Shown piece after piece: positions 1 to 10,537 of a stretch of DNA of 64,000 bases; the first letter of the stretch is position 1, and every line of letters starts with the position of its first letter. The position numbers and the translations under genes were made by a program. The notes below the pieces were generated by a model. That model saw only the letters and a list, made by a program, of their open reading frames with translations, did no database searches and was not told the origin of the DNA. The DNA is from Taxillus chinensis (lineage: Eukaryota > Streptophyta > Magnoliopsida > Santalales > Loranthaceae), in contig CM042091.1 of assembly GCA_023512835.1 (NCBI GenBank), forward strand, positions 43,600,107 through 43,664,106. Reading direction: 5' to 3'.

Positions 1-21
1 CTTTACCAATAATCTTCTTCA

Positions 22-645
22 TCATAAGATCCTGAAATAACCAATGATCAGGAAAAATGTGATGCAACAGTTAAGATAACGAATAAGCTGACTCACAGAA
101 ATTAAATTAAAAAAGAGATTAGGTAAATGTAAGACAGATTTTAAAGGTAAAAGAGGGGTTGGTATAATATTGCCAGACCCACGAACACAAGATGAGGACC
201 CATCAGCTAAGGTAACAGTAAAGTTAGAAGTGTGATACTGGAAAATAAAAAATAGACTTGAATTACCTATCATATGATCTGTAGCACCAGAATCAATGAT
301 CCATTTAGAAGATGAGGAAAGAAGTCACGTATTTGGAGTACCTGAATTGGCAATAGTAGTAACAGAAAAAGATTCAGGCTTTAGAGATTCTTGATACTTG
401 GAACACTTAGCAACCTCATCTGGAAAAATCTGAACTGATGGTGCTGAAGGATTAAAATTAGATGCAAAATGAGCTGAAGAAGCTCTCTGATTTTTATATT
501 GAAGTTTTCGACATTCATACTTCATATGGCCTGGTTTTCGACAGTAATGACACACAACTCCTTCAGAGTTATGTGGTCATGCTTCAAATCCTGGTGGTCC
601 CCCTTCTTGATTTGCAGGATGATGGAATGATCATTGAGACTCATG
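22..645 (-). pseudogene. Copia gag C-terminus (zinc knuckle) and protease start
   Basis: This continues the gag frame. It encodes a CX2CX4HX4C zinc knuckle (CHYCRKPGHMKYEC, just below base 555), which in Copia binds genomic RNA. Further along, GATTCTGGTGCTACA read on the minus strand at 294-280 encodes DSGAT, the catalytic aspartate motif of the Copia aspartic protease, within WIIDSGATDHM. The gag-pre-integrase-like stretch with LPNLFFNLISVSQL follows. Stops at 577-579, 325-327 and 22-24 break it. Protease would cleave the gag-pol polyprotein. Confidence 0.8.
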
Positions 646-1287
646 TCATTGACTCACTAAAGCACTATTGGATGGACCTGGTGGAGGACCTTCTGTGCGG
701 AGTACCCGACTAAAAACTTCATGTAAAGAGGAGAGCTCAAAACCAGAGAGGACTTGTGATTTCGTAGTTTCAAAGTCAGAGGGAAGGCCAACTAAAAAAC
801 TCATAACAGCCATTTGCTTGCATTGGTGTCGTTGAACCTTTACATCAGGGCTAAAAGGTAACAACACATTAAGCTCTTCATAAGTCTTCTTAAAAGACAT
901 GAAATAAGTCGTTAAAGACTGATCTTGTTTGTTAGCTCGATAGAATGCTTTACAGACCTCATACATGTGAGTTAGACTCCCTTTACCAGAATATAAGAAA
1001 TCCAAGTAATCCATTAACTCTCTGACAAATTCACAATGATTTACCAAGCTAATTACCTTGCTATCAATAGAGTTACGGATTTGTAGAAAAAGCTGAGCAT
1101 CTTCTAGGAGCTATATGAGTTTTGAATCATCTTTAGGAGGATCATTAGTTAAATGATCATCTTTATCAATACTCCGAAGATACAGGCGAACGGTTTTGCT
1201 CCAATCCATATAATTAGGACCATTTAATTTATGGTCCGTGATTTTAGTCATAATAGGCACTAGATCTACCACAGGCTTAGCATCCAT
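646..1287 (-). pseudogene. Copia gag polyprotein, N-terminal and central part
   Basis: The start ATG at 1287-1285 gives a protein opening MDAKPVVDL, and the segment LNGPNYMDWS is the plant Copia gag signature (capsid N-terminus, UBN2-like family). Codon 59 is TAG (1113-1111). The frame stays open after it through a typical gag core with TYFMSFKKTYEELN and a motif near LVGLPSDFETTKSQVLSG, ending at a second stop at 648-646. Gag would form the cytoplasmic virus-like particle that packages element RNA. The stops mean no full-length product is made without readthrough. Confidence 0.8.
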
Positions 1288-1831
1288 GTGTCAAAGCTGT
1301 GAATGTCCAAGGTAGAAAACAAGACCTGTGCGCTATCGGCCACAAATAAAACAAAGTCGATGCCGCAATGTCCAAATCACACAAAGCCATAAAATACACC
1401 TCGAAGTCAATGGTGGCGAAGGCGTCCAAGTCAAAGCCGCACAGGCAAAGGCGATGTCCAAGTCGAAGACGATGTTACAAAGCCGCGATGTCCAAGTCGA
1501 AGTCGAAGGTGACCAAGGTGTCGATGTTGGAAGTCGAAGTCGCTGTCGGTGATGATGGTAGAGAAGTCAATGAAGCTGAAGGTGACGATGATGCAGAAGC
1601 CGACGAAGCTATCAGATAGGGCCATCGTCAAAGTTGGCAAAGACGAAGGTGTCAGACAGGGCCATCGTCGAAGCTGGCAGAGACGTCGTTGATCACAGGC
1701 GTCATTGTCACGACGTCATCAAGGCGCAGGGACAGACGTCTTTATCACAGCGTCGAGCGTCGTTGTCACGAACGTGACGTTGTTAGGCACAAGATGTCAT
1801 GGTCACGACGTAGGGATGTCGAAGAACATAT
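1288..1831 (-). repeat. Copia leader with degenerate GTCGAAG-type repeats
   Basis: Between primer site and gag lies DNA full of short imperfect repeats of GTCGAAG and GATGTCCAAG. There is also a two-copy unit of roughly 45 bases around 1607-1690 (GGGCCATCGTC followed by AAGTTGGC or AAGCTGGC). Open frames here are products of the repeat and encode Lys/Arg/Ser-rich low-complexity peptides; I do not call a gene. Confidence 0.6.
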
Positions 1832-1843
1832 GTTCTGACACCA
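1832..1843 (-). other. Copia primer binding site, degenerate
   Basis: Plus-strand GTTCTGACACCA matches the reverse of the canonical initiator-Met primer site (TGGTATCAGAGC) at 10 of 12 bases. It sits directly beside the LTR end, which fixes the element orientation as minus. Confidence 0.6.
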
Positions 1844-2072
1844 TGATACAAAACAAATATTTCGTATATATTTTCCAATATAAAATACAATGTATGAGTA
1901 TAAATTTATATAGAAGAAAGAAACCTATCTATGGAAATATATAATTAGGATATCAAACATAATCAATCCTAATTATACAATATCCTTAATTCCTATAAAT
2001 TACTAATTACAGAATATTACAATCCCACTAATGAAATATTGCAATCTCACTAATTATTATAATCTAATAACA
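1844..2072 (-). mobile_element. Copia 5' LTR (229 bp)
   Basis: Starts TGATACAAAAC next to the primer site and ends AATCTAATAACA, so it has the TG...CA ends of an LTR. The outer end rests on the CA dinucleotide only, because the second LTR lies outside the window. Base 2073 begins flanking DNA. Confidence 0.55.
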
Positions 2073-2137
2073 ATTTGCTTCTCTAACCAAGCATTATAGT
2101 CCTTACGTTAAATCAGATTACTTACTTGGATACTGTT

Positions 2138-2310
2138 TGGGAGGTGGCTTAGTGGTGTCACCTTGTGTGAATACTCAGACCATCTTGGTTTGGTTCCTAT
2201 GCACTCCCAAAATGGTCTCTTTCTTAATGGAGTAGTGGTTGATGATTCGCCACTTACGAGGCCTGCTTGTTATCTGAGCTGGTCCGAGCCTAATTATATA
2301 TAACTAAATT
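2138..2310 (+). mobile_element. Probable tRNA-derived SINE
   Basis: TGGCTTAGTGG at about 2153 is a perfect RNA polymerase III A box (TRGYNNARNGG). GGTTTGGTTCC at about 2190 is an imperfect B box. The spacing and the downstream text (a GAGCTGGTCCGAG tail) resemble plant SINEs. No poly(A) tail or target duplication was identified, so ends are approximate. It does not fold as a usable tRNA. Confidence 0.45.
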
Positions 2311-2383
2311 CGACAAACCTATAATTGGTTTGGGCTAGCAATTATTGTAAAAGTAAACGTGAATTTCATTTAAATTATATAAC

Positions 2384-2453
<70 letters not shown>
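2384..2453. repeat. (ATT)n microsatellite, about 23 units
   Basis: An uninterrupted ATT run. The poly-isoleucine frame across it is an artefact of the repeat. The stretch from 2454 to 3389 holds only AT-rich non-coding DNA with no gene or element I can support. Confidence 0.95.
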
Positions 2454-3389
2454 GGTTTATTTTTCTGTTTCTTTTTTTTTCAACCACACGTTAGTTATAA
2501 GTTTGCTTTCCTCTTTTTCTTTTCCACTGCTTATCTCTCTTCGTGCTTCGCATACCCGATCTGGTGTATTCAACCTTCGTCCTTCACCTCCCTTGGCTAC
2601 GCCATCATCGTCGGATTACAACCAGCTTTGCCAACATCAAATTAATCCTACGAGTACCAATGTTTCTACCGGTGAGGTGATTCTCGCATTAACAGTTTGA
2701 TCCTTTTCGCCAAGAACACCCTAAACAAATTGACTGCCGATTGCCACTACTTCTTGTGTATCCCCTTAGATGGCTTCGAATCCGGTGAAACAACAACTCC
2801 TTCCCTTCTCTACAAAATATTTCCTCTCGTCAAGATTGTGTTTACCGTTCTTGTTTTTTTTTATAATGTTCTTATTTTTCATGGATGAAGTGTTTAGTCT
2901 AAGTTTCAAACCGTTTCTTATAATAATATATCTATTTTATATTATTGCAATGTTGGTGTAATTTTTTTATGTAATATTTTCTTATGAAATAAAATAATTT
3001 GTGTGTTTGTATGTTATATACATTACTATTATTTTATTTTATAGCATGCCAAGTGACGTACCTTTCACAAGTGTATTGTCTTAAAATCACGTAGAAGACT
3101 TGATAACATATCTTTCACCGTGTCATTTACTAGATTTCATTGTAACTGCTTCTTTCAAGATATATACACAAAATACCTGTTAGTCCATCAGTAAATGAAA
3201 TATAATTTCCTAACAATAATCTAATGCATTTACTTAAAGTTTTATTGATTTTGATTTTTTGTAGTGTGTTATACTTTATTCCTACGCTTATACGAAATTA
3301 TCATTCTAAGACCCTCAACTTATGGGTCACGCTTCATAGTTCTAAGATTCAGTCTTTAACCTATACTAAACCATCACTATGATACTAAC

Positions 3390-5114
3390 TGTAACGCTCT
3401 AAATTCGAGACCTTTAAATCGGGTACGTTAGCGGAAATTAAATAGATAAATTTTGTATAAATTTCAAACTACTAATTATTTCATCAAACAAACCATTAAT
3501 TATTACAAACTTTAATCCAAGATCTTTAACGTTTAGGGGTTTAGAGACTAAGTATCCATAACCCATTATTACATAACAAAACACACGAGCAATCAAACAT
3601 AATAAATCTTTAAAATTTCACACAACTTTATTTCCAAGCACTTCTCGACTCCTTATCCTAGTTTCTCCATTCCTTTAATTACCTGGGGTTGGAAAAGAAA
3701 TCATAAAAAAGGGTGAGCTCAAATAGCCCAGCAAAGAAAAATATAAGTGGATAAGGAAAAATCATGAAGATATCGAACGTAGAAAATATCATAAAGGATT
3801 TCATAACGTATTCACATCATACATGATCAATATTTCACAAGGGAATCATAACATAAAAGATTTATGTTTGGACATCGTATCATAACATCATGATCCAGGT
3901 TAACTACCCAGATACCATAACATAATATAACATATTATCAGTTGGATTGACACTCTCCCGTGATGTTCTTTACCCAATGCATTGGGGGTCTTTCTAGAAC
4001 CACCCATCATAACATGAAACATAGCATGAAATTTCAATAAAACATTCAAGGCTAACAAGGATAACCACGAATATCAAAATGGTTATCTACCCCAATCAAT
4101 AACATAGATCATTAAGAGATGTTAGAAAGAAACTAGTGTTTTCAATAATAAAATGGAAATAGAAGAATAAGAAATATTAAATGCTTCAACAATAATTACA
4201 TGGAAATAAAATAAGAGAAAGAGGAAGAGAAAAGTGGTAATAAAGAAAAGAAAAACCCTTACGATCCATATGTAGTTCTCTATGTCCTAAACCTTGAAAA
4301 TCAAAATACTAAATTAATATTCTTGTCTTTCCATTATAATAGTTACATATGTATATATCTAGGTGGCAATGCCAACCATATATATATAGTAATAAATACA
4401 TATGAGATAGTAAAACCAACTATGTAAATAACATATGCGAGGTGGTAAAACTAACTATGTAAATAATATATATTAGGTGGTAAAACCAACCATGTATATA
4501 GTATATATGAGGTAGTAAAACCAACCATATAGATATTATATAATAAATAATAAGTAACTTCAAAATCTTGAGTATTACCTTTCGTAGAACTTCGACGCTT
4601 GGTAGGTACGAAAAACAAAAAAGGGTTTGAGTAGAGTATTTAGGGTGTTAAGAGGGCTTAAGGGAGTGTTTGTAGAGGGACTTTCATGATATGGCTTGAG
4701 GAAACTTGTACATTAAGAGGGGAGGCAAGACACTCCTTTTATAGGGCAAGGGTGGTGGTAGGTGGTAAGTGAAACTTTTGTCCTTAATACCTTATTTTCT
4801 TCCCTAATTTTATCCTTTTCAAATCATTTAATTCTTATCTTATTATTATATAACGTGGCCCCTTTGTTTTCCCCATTTTTGAATATTCAGGATTTATTTG
4901 ACTTTAAAGTTTCTTTTGCTCACAAAAGTCACATGGGTGCATGACCTACTATTTTAACAATAACTTTTTAGATTCTTTATTAAATTTAATAATTCCAATT
5001 GGTCTGGATTCCTAACTTAATTATCTACATTTAGAGATCAATTTCAAGTCTATTGGAGTTATATATCAAAAGTTATTGGGTTTTGAATTAAGATTAGAAA
5101 TTTTGGGCGTGCTA
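3390..5114 (-). mobile_element. Decayed solo LTR of a Ty3/gypsy element
   Basis: Starts TGTAACGCTCTAAATT and ends AAATTTTGGGCGTGCTA. These are imperfect inverted complements of each other, as in the GGGCGT(T/G)ACA-type ends of plant Ty3 LTRs. A TATA-like CTATAAAAGGAG reads on the minus strand near 4740, fitting an LTR promoter in that orientation. Flanks CTAAC and CTAGA are only partly alike, so the target duplication has decayed. No gag or pol is attached. The interval contains a short imperfect series of GTGGTAAAACCAAC motifs at 4360-4540. Confidence 0.5.
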
Positions 5115-5199
5115 CTAGACCTTTGTGTACTGTTTAAATTGTTTCTCCTAATGGATTGATCCAATGAGCTTGACATTTTAACCAAAGTTAGATAACTAA

Positions 5200-5876
5200 G
5201 AGCAACTCCAAGAGCATTTTGTATTTTTTATCTACATGTAAAAAAAATTTTACATATAAAGAGGTATTTTTTAAGTTTAACTCCAACACTATTATTTATT
5301 TTTAGGTATTTGTCTTAAAATATTTTTTTTTTACGGATCAACCTTGTGCATGCCTTGTAACCCTGCGCATGGTCACCACCCGCCACCACTTATCCGCCCA
5401 TGGGAAGATGGAAATTGACTCCAACGGCTACGCTTCGCCCGACTGCTGCGGCCCTGCTGTGCGGTCGTCCGGTTACTCGGTGTCGGTGACAGCTTCACCC
5501 TCCCAGTGATCCAGCGATCTCCTCTCGGCTGGTCTGGTCACGTCTGCCGTGCGCCGATCGCACGTCCACTGCTCCGCCTAGATCGTGCGGCTACCACGGT
5601 GCTACGCCCTCCACAAGGACAGGGGGTTGGGACGGGGCAGCGTAGGGATGGGGGCTGGGATGGGCGGCTTGGACAGGCTGCAACGAGAAATGGGAAGAGG
5701 ATGAGAGAGAAAAAAATAATAAAATAAAATGTAGATAATGAACAGTGACTCTTCATTTGTGAAGAGTCACTGTAGCAATTTTTAGATGTGAAGAGCCATG
5801 TAAAGAGTCTGTTGGAGTAGAAATTTTAAGTTTTACCATCTACATTTGTATAATACAGAGTGGGCTCGAGTTGCTC
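5200..5876. mobile_element. PIF/Harbinger-type MITE (677 bp)
   Basis: Terminal inverted repeats GAGCAACTCCAAGAGC and, at the other end, GAGCAACTCGAGCC (reverse complement) are flanked on both sides by TAA (5197-5199, 5877-5879), the 3 bp target duplication of PIF/Harbinger elements. The GAGCAACTC end is typical of plant Harbinger MITEs. No transposase is present. The ends are AT-rich, but 5340-5690 is GC-rich DNA unlike the rest, possibly captured. Confidence 0.85.
5742..5773. repeat. Perfect hairpin inside the Harbinger MITE
   Basis: A 14 bp perfect stem (ACAGTGACTCTTCA against its complement) closes a TTTG loop. Such subterminal hairpins around AGTGACTCTTCA occur in plant Harbinger MITEs and may be transposase-recognised, but that role is inferred. 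Confidence 0.8.
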
Positions 5877-6849
5877 TAACATGGGAACGTGTTGGTACAA
5901 TTTTAAGTTAGTTGGAGTTATAAAACCAAACTTATGAATTTTCGAAGATGACCTCCAGAAACTGCGCTAGTGTATCCTCTCCAACTATAAGCTATGAAAA
6001 TATTTATCTTTTACAACTCTTAATAAATTTTGATGTGATAAATTTAAATTTGTATTCCTTTTAGTTTAGATTTAACATTTCAACCAATAAATTATTTATT
6101 TAATATAATTAAATAAAACGATTGAAATAACTATATAACATAACACCACATCATAAAACTTAATAAAATAACACATTTATTTTCTTAAACTAAAATATAT
6201 ATCAAATGTCATTTATTTACAAAAATTAAATCTTATATTATAAAAACATGATATTTAATTTAAATTAATATAATTATCATACACGCTATCAAATAACATT
6301 TTCTAAATATATGATCAAAATATTTTAATTATAAACATAAAATAACATAATAAATACTTATTGTTTTATTAAAAATCTCAGGTTTTACATCTAGCGTTCA
6401 AACTCTTCAGTTGATTCTGTATAGTTATCTTTTCAATGCATGTCAGAATTCTATATATTAATTTGTGAGTTCCAAGTCCTCGCTTTTTGTGAGAGTTGAT
6501 ATATTAATTCTTTTAACCATGTGAGATATTAATTTAAGGTTGGAAATGCATGTATGTGATGTTGTCCATCCCGAAAGTTTGACTTCCCGCCATTAAAATG
6601 CGGAAGTATAGGGGATGGATTGATCTGCCTGTATCCTGCAGATTCGCTGCCCATACTGCATATTTGCATGTCCATACTCGTTCTTTTGATCTTACCCGTT
6701 CATCTTCTAATGATGGTTGGCAGTCATTAATGTGACAATAAATGCGCTTGACTATTCAGAACAACGCGGTCAAACTGCACAAACTCTAGCTGATGATATC
6801 GTTAAGTGTTGACGCTGAGTGTTATGAGTTTGCCTAGAAGGTAGGTGAC

Positions 6850-7800
6850 TTGAAGTTCTAGTTACTCGAAGATTTGGGGACTCGAAGATTTGGGTCGAGC
6901 CTATAGTTGTATACAATGATGCTTCTGGCTTCGACGGCATTAGATCATGCGAGTCTTCGACTCTTGGTTTCTTCGAGTCTCTGTGGGTGGCATTTTTCAG
7001 GTCAGGTTAAGTTATGAAAATCACTCTGTGATGTTTGAGTCTTCGACTCTTTGCATCGATGCTTAGAGTAGTTATCGTGAAGAGTTTACTTAACCTCTAC
7101 TTGCTATTCTAGCTACAAGTCTTCGACTCTAAGCCTTCAAGTCACTCAGTTTGCTTAATGTGGCTAAGACGTTCTTCGACCCTTCTATTCTTTGGGTCAA
7201 CAAATATATGTTGAATCTTTGACTCTGCGAGTCTTCAACTCTACTTGTATCATGCTTAGCTAGTCACAGTATATTGCGAGCTGAGTCTCTGACTCTCCGA
7301 GTCTTCGACTCTATGGCTTCAACTCTTCGACTTTGACTCTTGCCTTTTAAGTCTATGAGTCCTGGCTTTATTTATGGGCCGCTGACAGTTTCAATTATCT
7401 TCAACTTTTTTACTCACCGAGTCTACAACTCTTCAAGTCTTCGAGTTTCAGTTGCAATTTGTGTGTCAGTTCCTCAGGTTCTATTGCCTTGACTCTTTGA
7501 CCTTCGAGTCTTTAAGTCTTAGAATAGTTAGTTGACAAAATTTGCGATTGCATGTCTTCAACTCTTCGATTCTTCGTGTCTCCGAGTCTTATGTCAAATT
7601 AAGGTCTGTCAATTTTTATTAGGGCATTTTTATTGACTCTTTAGTTTTATGATCTTCGAGTCTTTGAGTCGCTTAGTTTCTTGTCACTCTATAATTGCGA
7701 CTTCTTCAACTCTTCAAGTTATATTTACAGTTCGCACAGTGACAATTTTCTCTTCTTCGGACTTCGACTCTTCGACCCTTCTACCTTCGGATCTTAGAGT
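6850..7800. repeat. Region of interspersed CTTCGACTC / GAGTCTTCG motifs
   Basis: Dozens of near-copies of GAGTCTTCGACTCT, irregularly spaced, run through this stretch. The core is itself an inverted repeat (GAGTC-TTC-GACTC). There is no fixed period and no convincing open frame. From 5880 to 6850 I see only AT-rich DNA without features. Confidence 0.7.
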
Positions 7801-8404
7801 TTCTAGACTTAAAGAAATTTGTGGTAGCTTCACCAAATCATATGTTTTCCCAACAATATGGTCTTGGGGGAAATAAATGACTGAAAGGGTTGTATGTTAC
7901 ATCGAGTTCGTATTTATTTGAAAGACACTTTTTTTGGAGGGATATGGTGAAATAAAAACTTTCAACATGGCAAAGTGCATGCTTTGAAGCATATAGCAAA
8001 TGCCACGTGTACAACACATACACAACGCTATGTGCACAATGCTACATGCATGGTGTGCTTGGTGTCACAACTCTCCATCATCTCGTGCAAGGCTCCTTCT
8101 GTGCTTTGTGCTTGAATTTGAATGCTTTGTCTCAATTTTAACATAATGTCTGCATAATCCTACTAGTTGAGTCCAAAGTGCTCAAAAATCTTACTAGCCA
8201 AATTACAATAATTAAATCACAAAACACAGTTTATAACATAGTCATCACAATCTCAACCCCAATTTGTAGCATTCAAAATTACCATATCATATAATATGGT
8301 CCTCACACAGGCATCACTATTTCATTCCTAATGCTAATGTGTAAATTTCCCAACACACAATTCTCATAATAACAACCCAGCATATTGGTTCACATATTCA
8401 TAAC
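7801..8404 (-). other. Non-coding flank, probably part of an old LTR
   Basis: No gene is visible. The last 50 bases (from about 8353) recur at 17291-17340 on the far side of element A, showing that A landed in a pre-existing short tandem duplication. Text beyond element A resembles the inner part of the LTR of element B, so this may be a related, eroded LTR. Confidence 0.35.
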
Positions 8405-10108
8405 TGTAAGGACCCGTACCTTGAGTTAGTTAGTTTTGCCTCCTGAGTAGAGTTTTTCTAGATTTTGACCTAGTAAATGGACTCCAATGAATTCACGTGC
8501 AAAAGGAAAGATGCTTAGAATGGTGTCCTCTATCTACCACGAAGTTTCAGGCCAAATGGACATGTATGTGAGGTGCACGTGATATGGGTCCAATTCACGT
8601 GCAAGTGTGGTTGACTTCTAAATGATGCAAGGAGGCTAGGGGTGAAGTTTGAGAGCATTTGGAGTGCATATGGAGTTGCACGTGAATTGGGGAATTCACG
8701 TGCAAATTGGCGTGCGAGCATATTTTTGCATGGTTCCCTTGGTTTTGACATTCTAAGGAACTTTCTCCAAAGGACCATGTTGAAATTCCGAGTATTTTGG
8801 CCTATATGGGTGCGGAAAGGTGCTAACTTGTGTGATCAAAACTACGTCGTTTTGATGTTGTGTTGTCTATATAAGGAGGAGAAGCTCTGTTTTAGGTTTA
8901 GGGTTCACTTCACTGCTGCGGCCGTCGTAGAGAGAGAGAGAGAGAGCTAGAGAGAGAGAGAAGGTTCTTTGCCGGAGCATCTTGCGTGGGGAGGACGGCG
9001 TTTAGCGCGGGAGCAAGGAAGATCTGTTGTGAGGTAGGGATTCTGTTCTTCCTAAGTCCTCCTCTGTCCTAGGGTTCTAGGGCAGAATATGAGTTATATC
9101 TGTTATATTATTTATATGTAAATTCATATAGGTGTGACCTCCTATATGAATGTTGGCCTTGATGGCGTTTTGGTGTGATTTCGAGGTTGGGTGGTTAGTG
9201 CATGTTAAGTGTTTGATAAAATGCCGGTGTGAATATGCCTGTATGAATATGCCTGTGTGTATGCTCGAATGTGTTTGAAATAATGCCTGTGAGGCTATGC
9301 ATATTATGTGTTTGAAATAATGCCTGTGAGAGGCTATCATATTATGTGTTTGGAATAATAGGTGTGTGGCTGGGTTTGTGAGCTGTGAATATATGTATGC
9401 TAAGTGTTCGACGTTATTCCCGTGTGACTAAGCATATTAAGTGTTTGATGTTATGCCTGTATGGCCTTATGTCTTGCGTGTTTGCTTGTACACCCGGTGG
9501 TGTGGAAGCCCGGGACGTTTGGGAACCCGGTGGGCCGTGGAAGCCCGGGACTGTTCTTGAAACCCGGTGGTTGTGGAAGCCCGGGACGTTCTTGAAACCC
9601 GGTGGTTGTGGAAGCCCGGGAGTGTTTATGTACCAGCCCATGTATGATTGTGTTTGCCGTTATAACCTGTAACTATATCTGGTGGAACAATTGTATCACG
9701 ACACGAGCACTTGTACACAAGACATGTAGATAATAGGTGCATGGGATGGGTTGGGGAGACATGATCCCTACTGAGCTGTGGTTGCTCACCCCTCCTACCA
9801 TGTTGTTTTCTTTATAGGAACCTACAAGGCGTTAGGTGGGACCCCAAGGTGGAAGACCTTATTTACTTTACTGTTTATGTTATTTTTATGGGAACCGATG
9901 TAACCCCAATGGGGATGGATTGAAAAGAGGACTTTGTAATAAAGACCGATTTGGTTTGTGGACTGCTTTGATGGACTTTACTTTTCTTGAATGTGTTGTG
10001 AATTTTTAAAATGTTAAATTGATTTGTATCCTAACCCCTTTGCCCTCCGTGTGGGTAAAAGGGGAGTCACGTACCGGTTTCCTCGGGTTGGAAATCCGGG
10101 GCGTGACA
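8405..10108 (+). mobile_element. 5' LTR of element A (1704 bp)
   Basis: Runs from TGTAAGGACCCGTACC to CCGGGGCGTGACA. U3 carries several AATTCACGTGCA G-box-like motifs (about 8490-8705) and one ACGT-centred palindrome (8835-8856), followed by the TATA box. A GA-repeat leader (8930-8959) follows. A four-copy repeat of about 37 bp built on ACCCGGTGGTTGTGGAAGC occupies 9492-9620. Confidence 0.95.
8868..8874 (+). promoter_or_regulatory. LTR TATA box of element A
   Basis: TATATAA lies 12 bases after the ACGT palindrome and just upstream of the GA-rich leader and a telo-box-like TTTAGGGTT. Equivalent boxes sit at 15963-15969 (3' LTR) and 18831-18837 (solo LTR), and on the minus strand at 33358-33364 (element D). 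Confidence 0.8.
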
Positions 10109-10111
10109 ATA

Positions 10112-10123
10112 TGGTATCAGAGC
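10112..10123 (+). other. Primer binding site of element A (tRNA-iMet)
   Basis: TGGTATCAGAGC, an exact match to the complement of the initiator-Met tRNA 3' end, three bases after the LTR. Confidence 0.95.
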
Positions 10124-10537
10124 ATGGTCTAGTTGGCCTAGGGTAGTGGGCGGACTTGGTTATCTTGAGTCCTTTGGAGGAGCCTGGAGGGACATGCCTG
10201 ATCAACATGGTCCTCTTTGAGCCTCCAAGGTGTACTTGGGGTAGTCCGGTCTTGTGGTAGGATTTGCATGCATTGGCATTAGGGCACTAGTTGCATTTGT
10301 TGTCATGTGTGAAGGATGTGCATAACATGATTATGTGTGACTGTGCAACTCTGAATATTCTTGGAATGCCTTGGGTATGACTACAATGTGGATCTGTGTG
10401 TGTGCAATATTGTTAATGCAATGGTTAAAATATGTGTAATGCCATGTACGGCTTGACTTGATAATGGGGTAGAGGTAGTCAACTTGTTAGTAGTCAAACG
10501 CGTTCGACGTTTGTGCATCTTACTTCATGTAGTAAGA

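Larger units (their letters stand above)
1..2072 (-). mobile_element. Copia (Ty1) retrotransposon, 5' half, cut by window edge
   Basis: Read on the minus strand, the order is LTR (2072-1844), a degenerate initiator-Met primer site, a repeat-rich leader, gag, a CCHC zinc knuckle and the first part of the protease with DSGAT. Reverse transcriptase and integrase would lie beyond base 1. Gag and protease keep one reading frame from 1287 to 22 and are broken only by nonsense codons (1111-1113, 646-648, 577-579, 325-327, 22-24), with no frameshift seen. That suggests fairly recent death by point mutation. The short LTR and single-knuckle gag fit small plant Copia lineages; the exact lineage needs the missing pol. 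Confidence 0.85.

Noticed and set aside
1328..1640. Lys/Arg/Ser-rich frames on both strands
   Set aside because: Products of the GTCGAAG-type repeat in the Copia leader; no independent evidence of coding.
2325..2645. 106-codon plus-strand frame with a poly-isoleucine run
   Set aside because: The run is the ATT microsatellite read in frame; the rest has no domain and lies in AT-rich intergenic DNA.
8642..8950. 102-codon plus-strand frame in the LTR (also near 15701, 18597, 33430 and 40906)
   Set aside because: The same frame recurs in every U3 copy but is non-coding promoter DNA with no domain; its recurrence only reflects LTR homology.
9492..9620. CRISPR-like array of CCCGGG repeats
   Set aside because: Direct tandem repeat inside an LTR; the linkers are also repeated.
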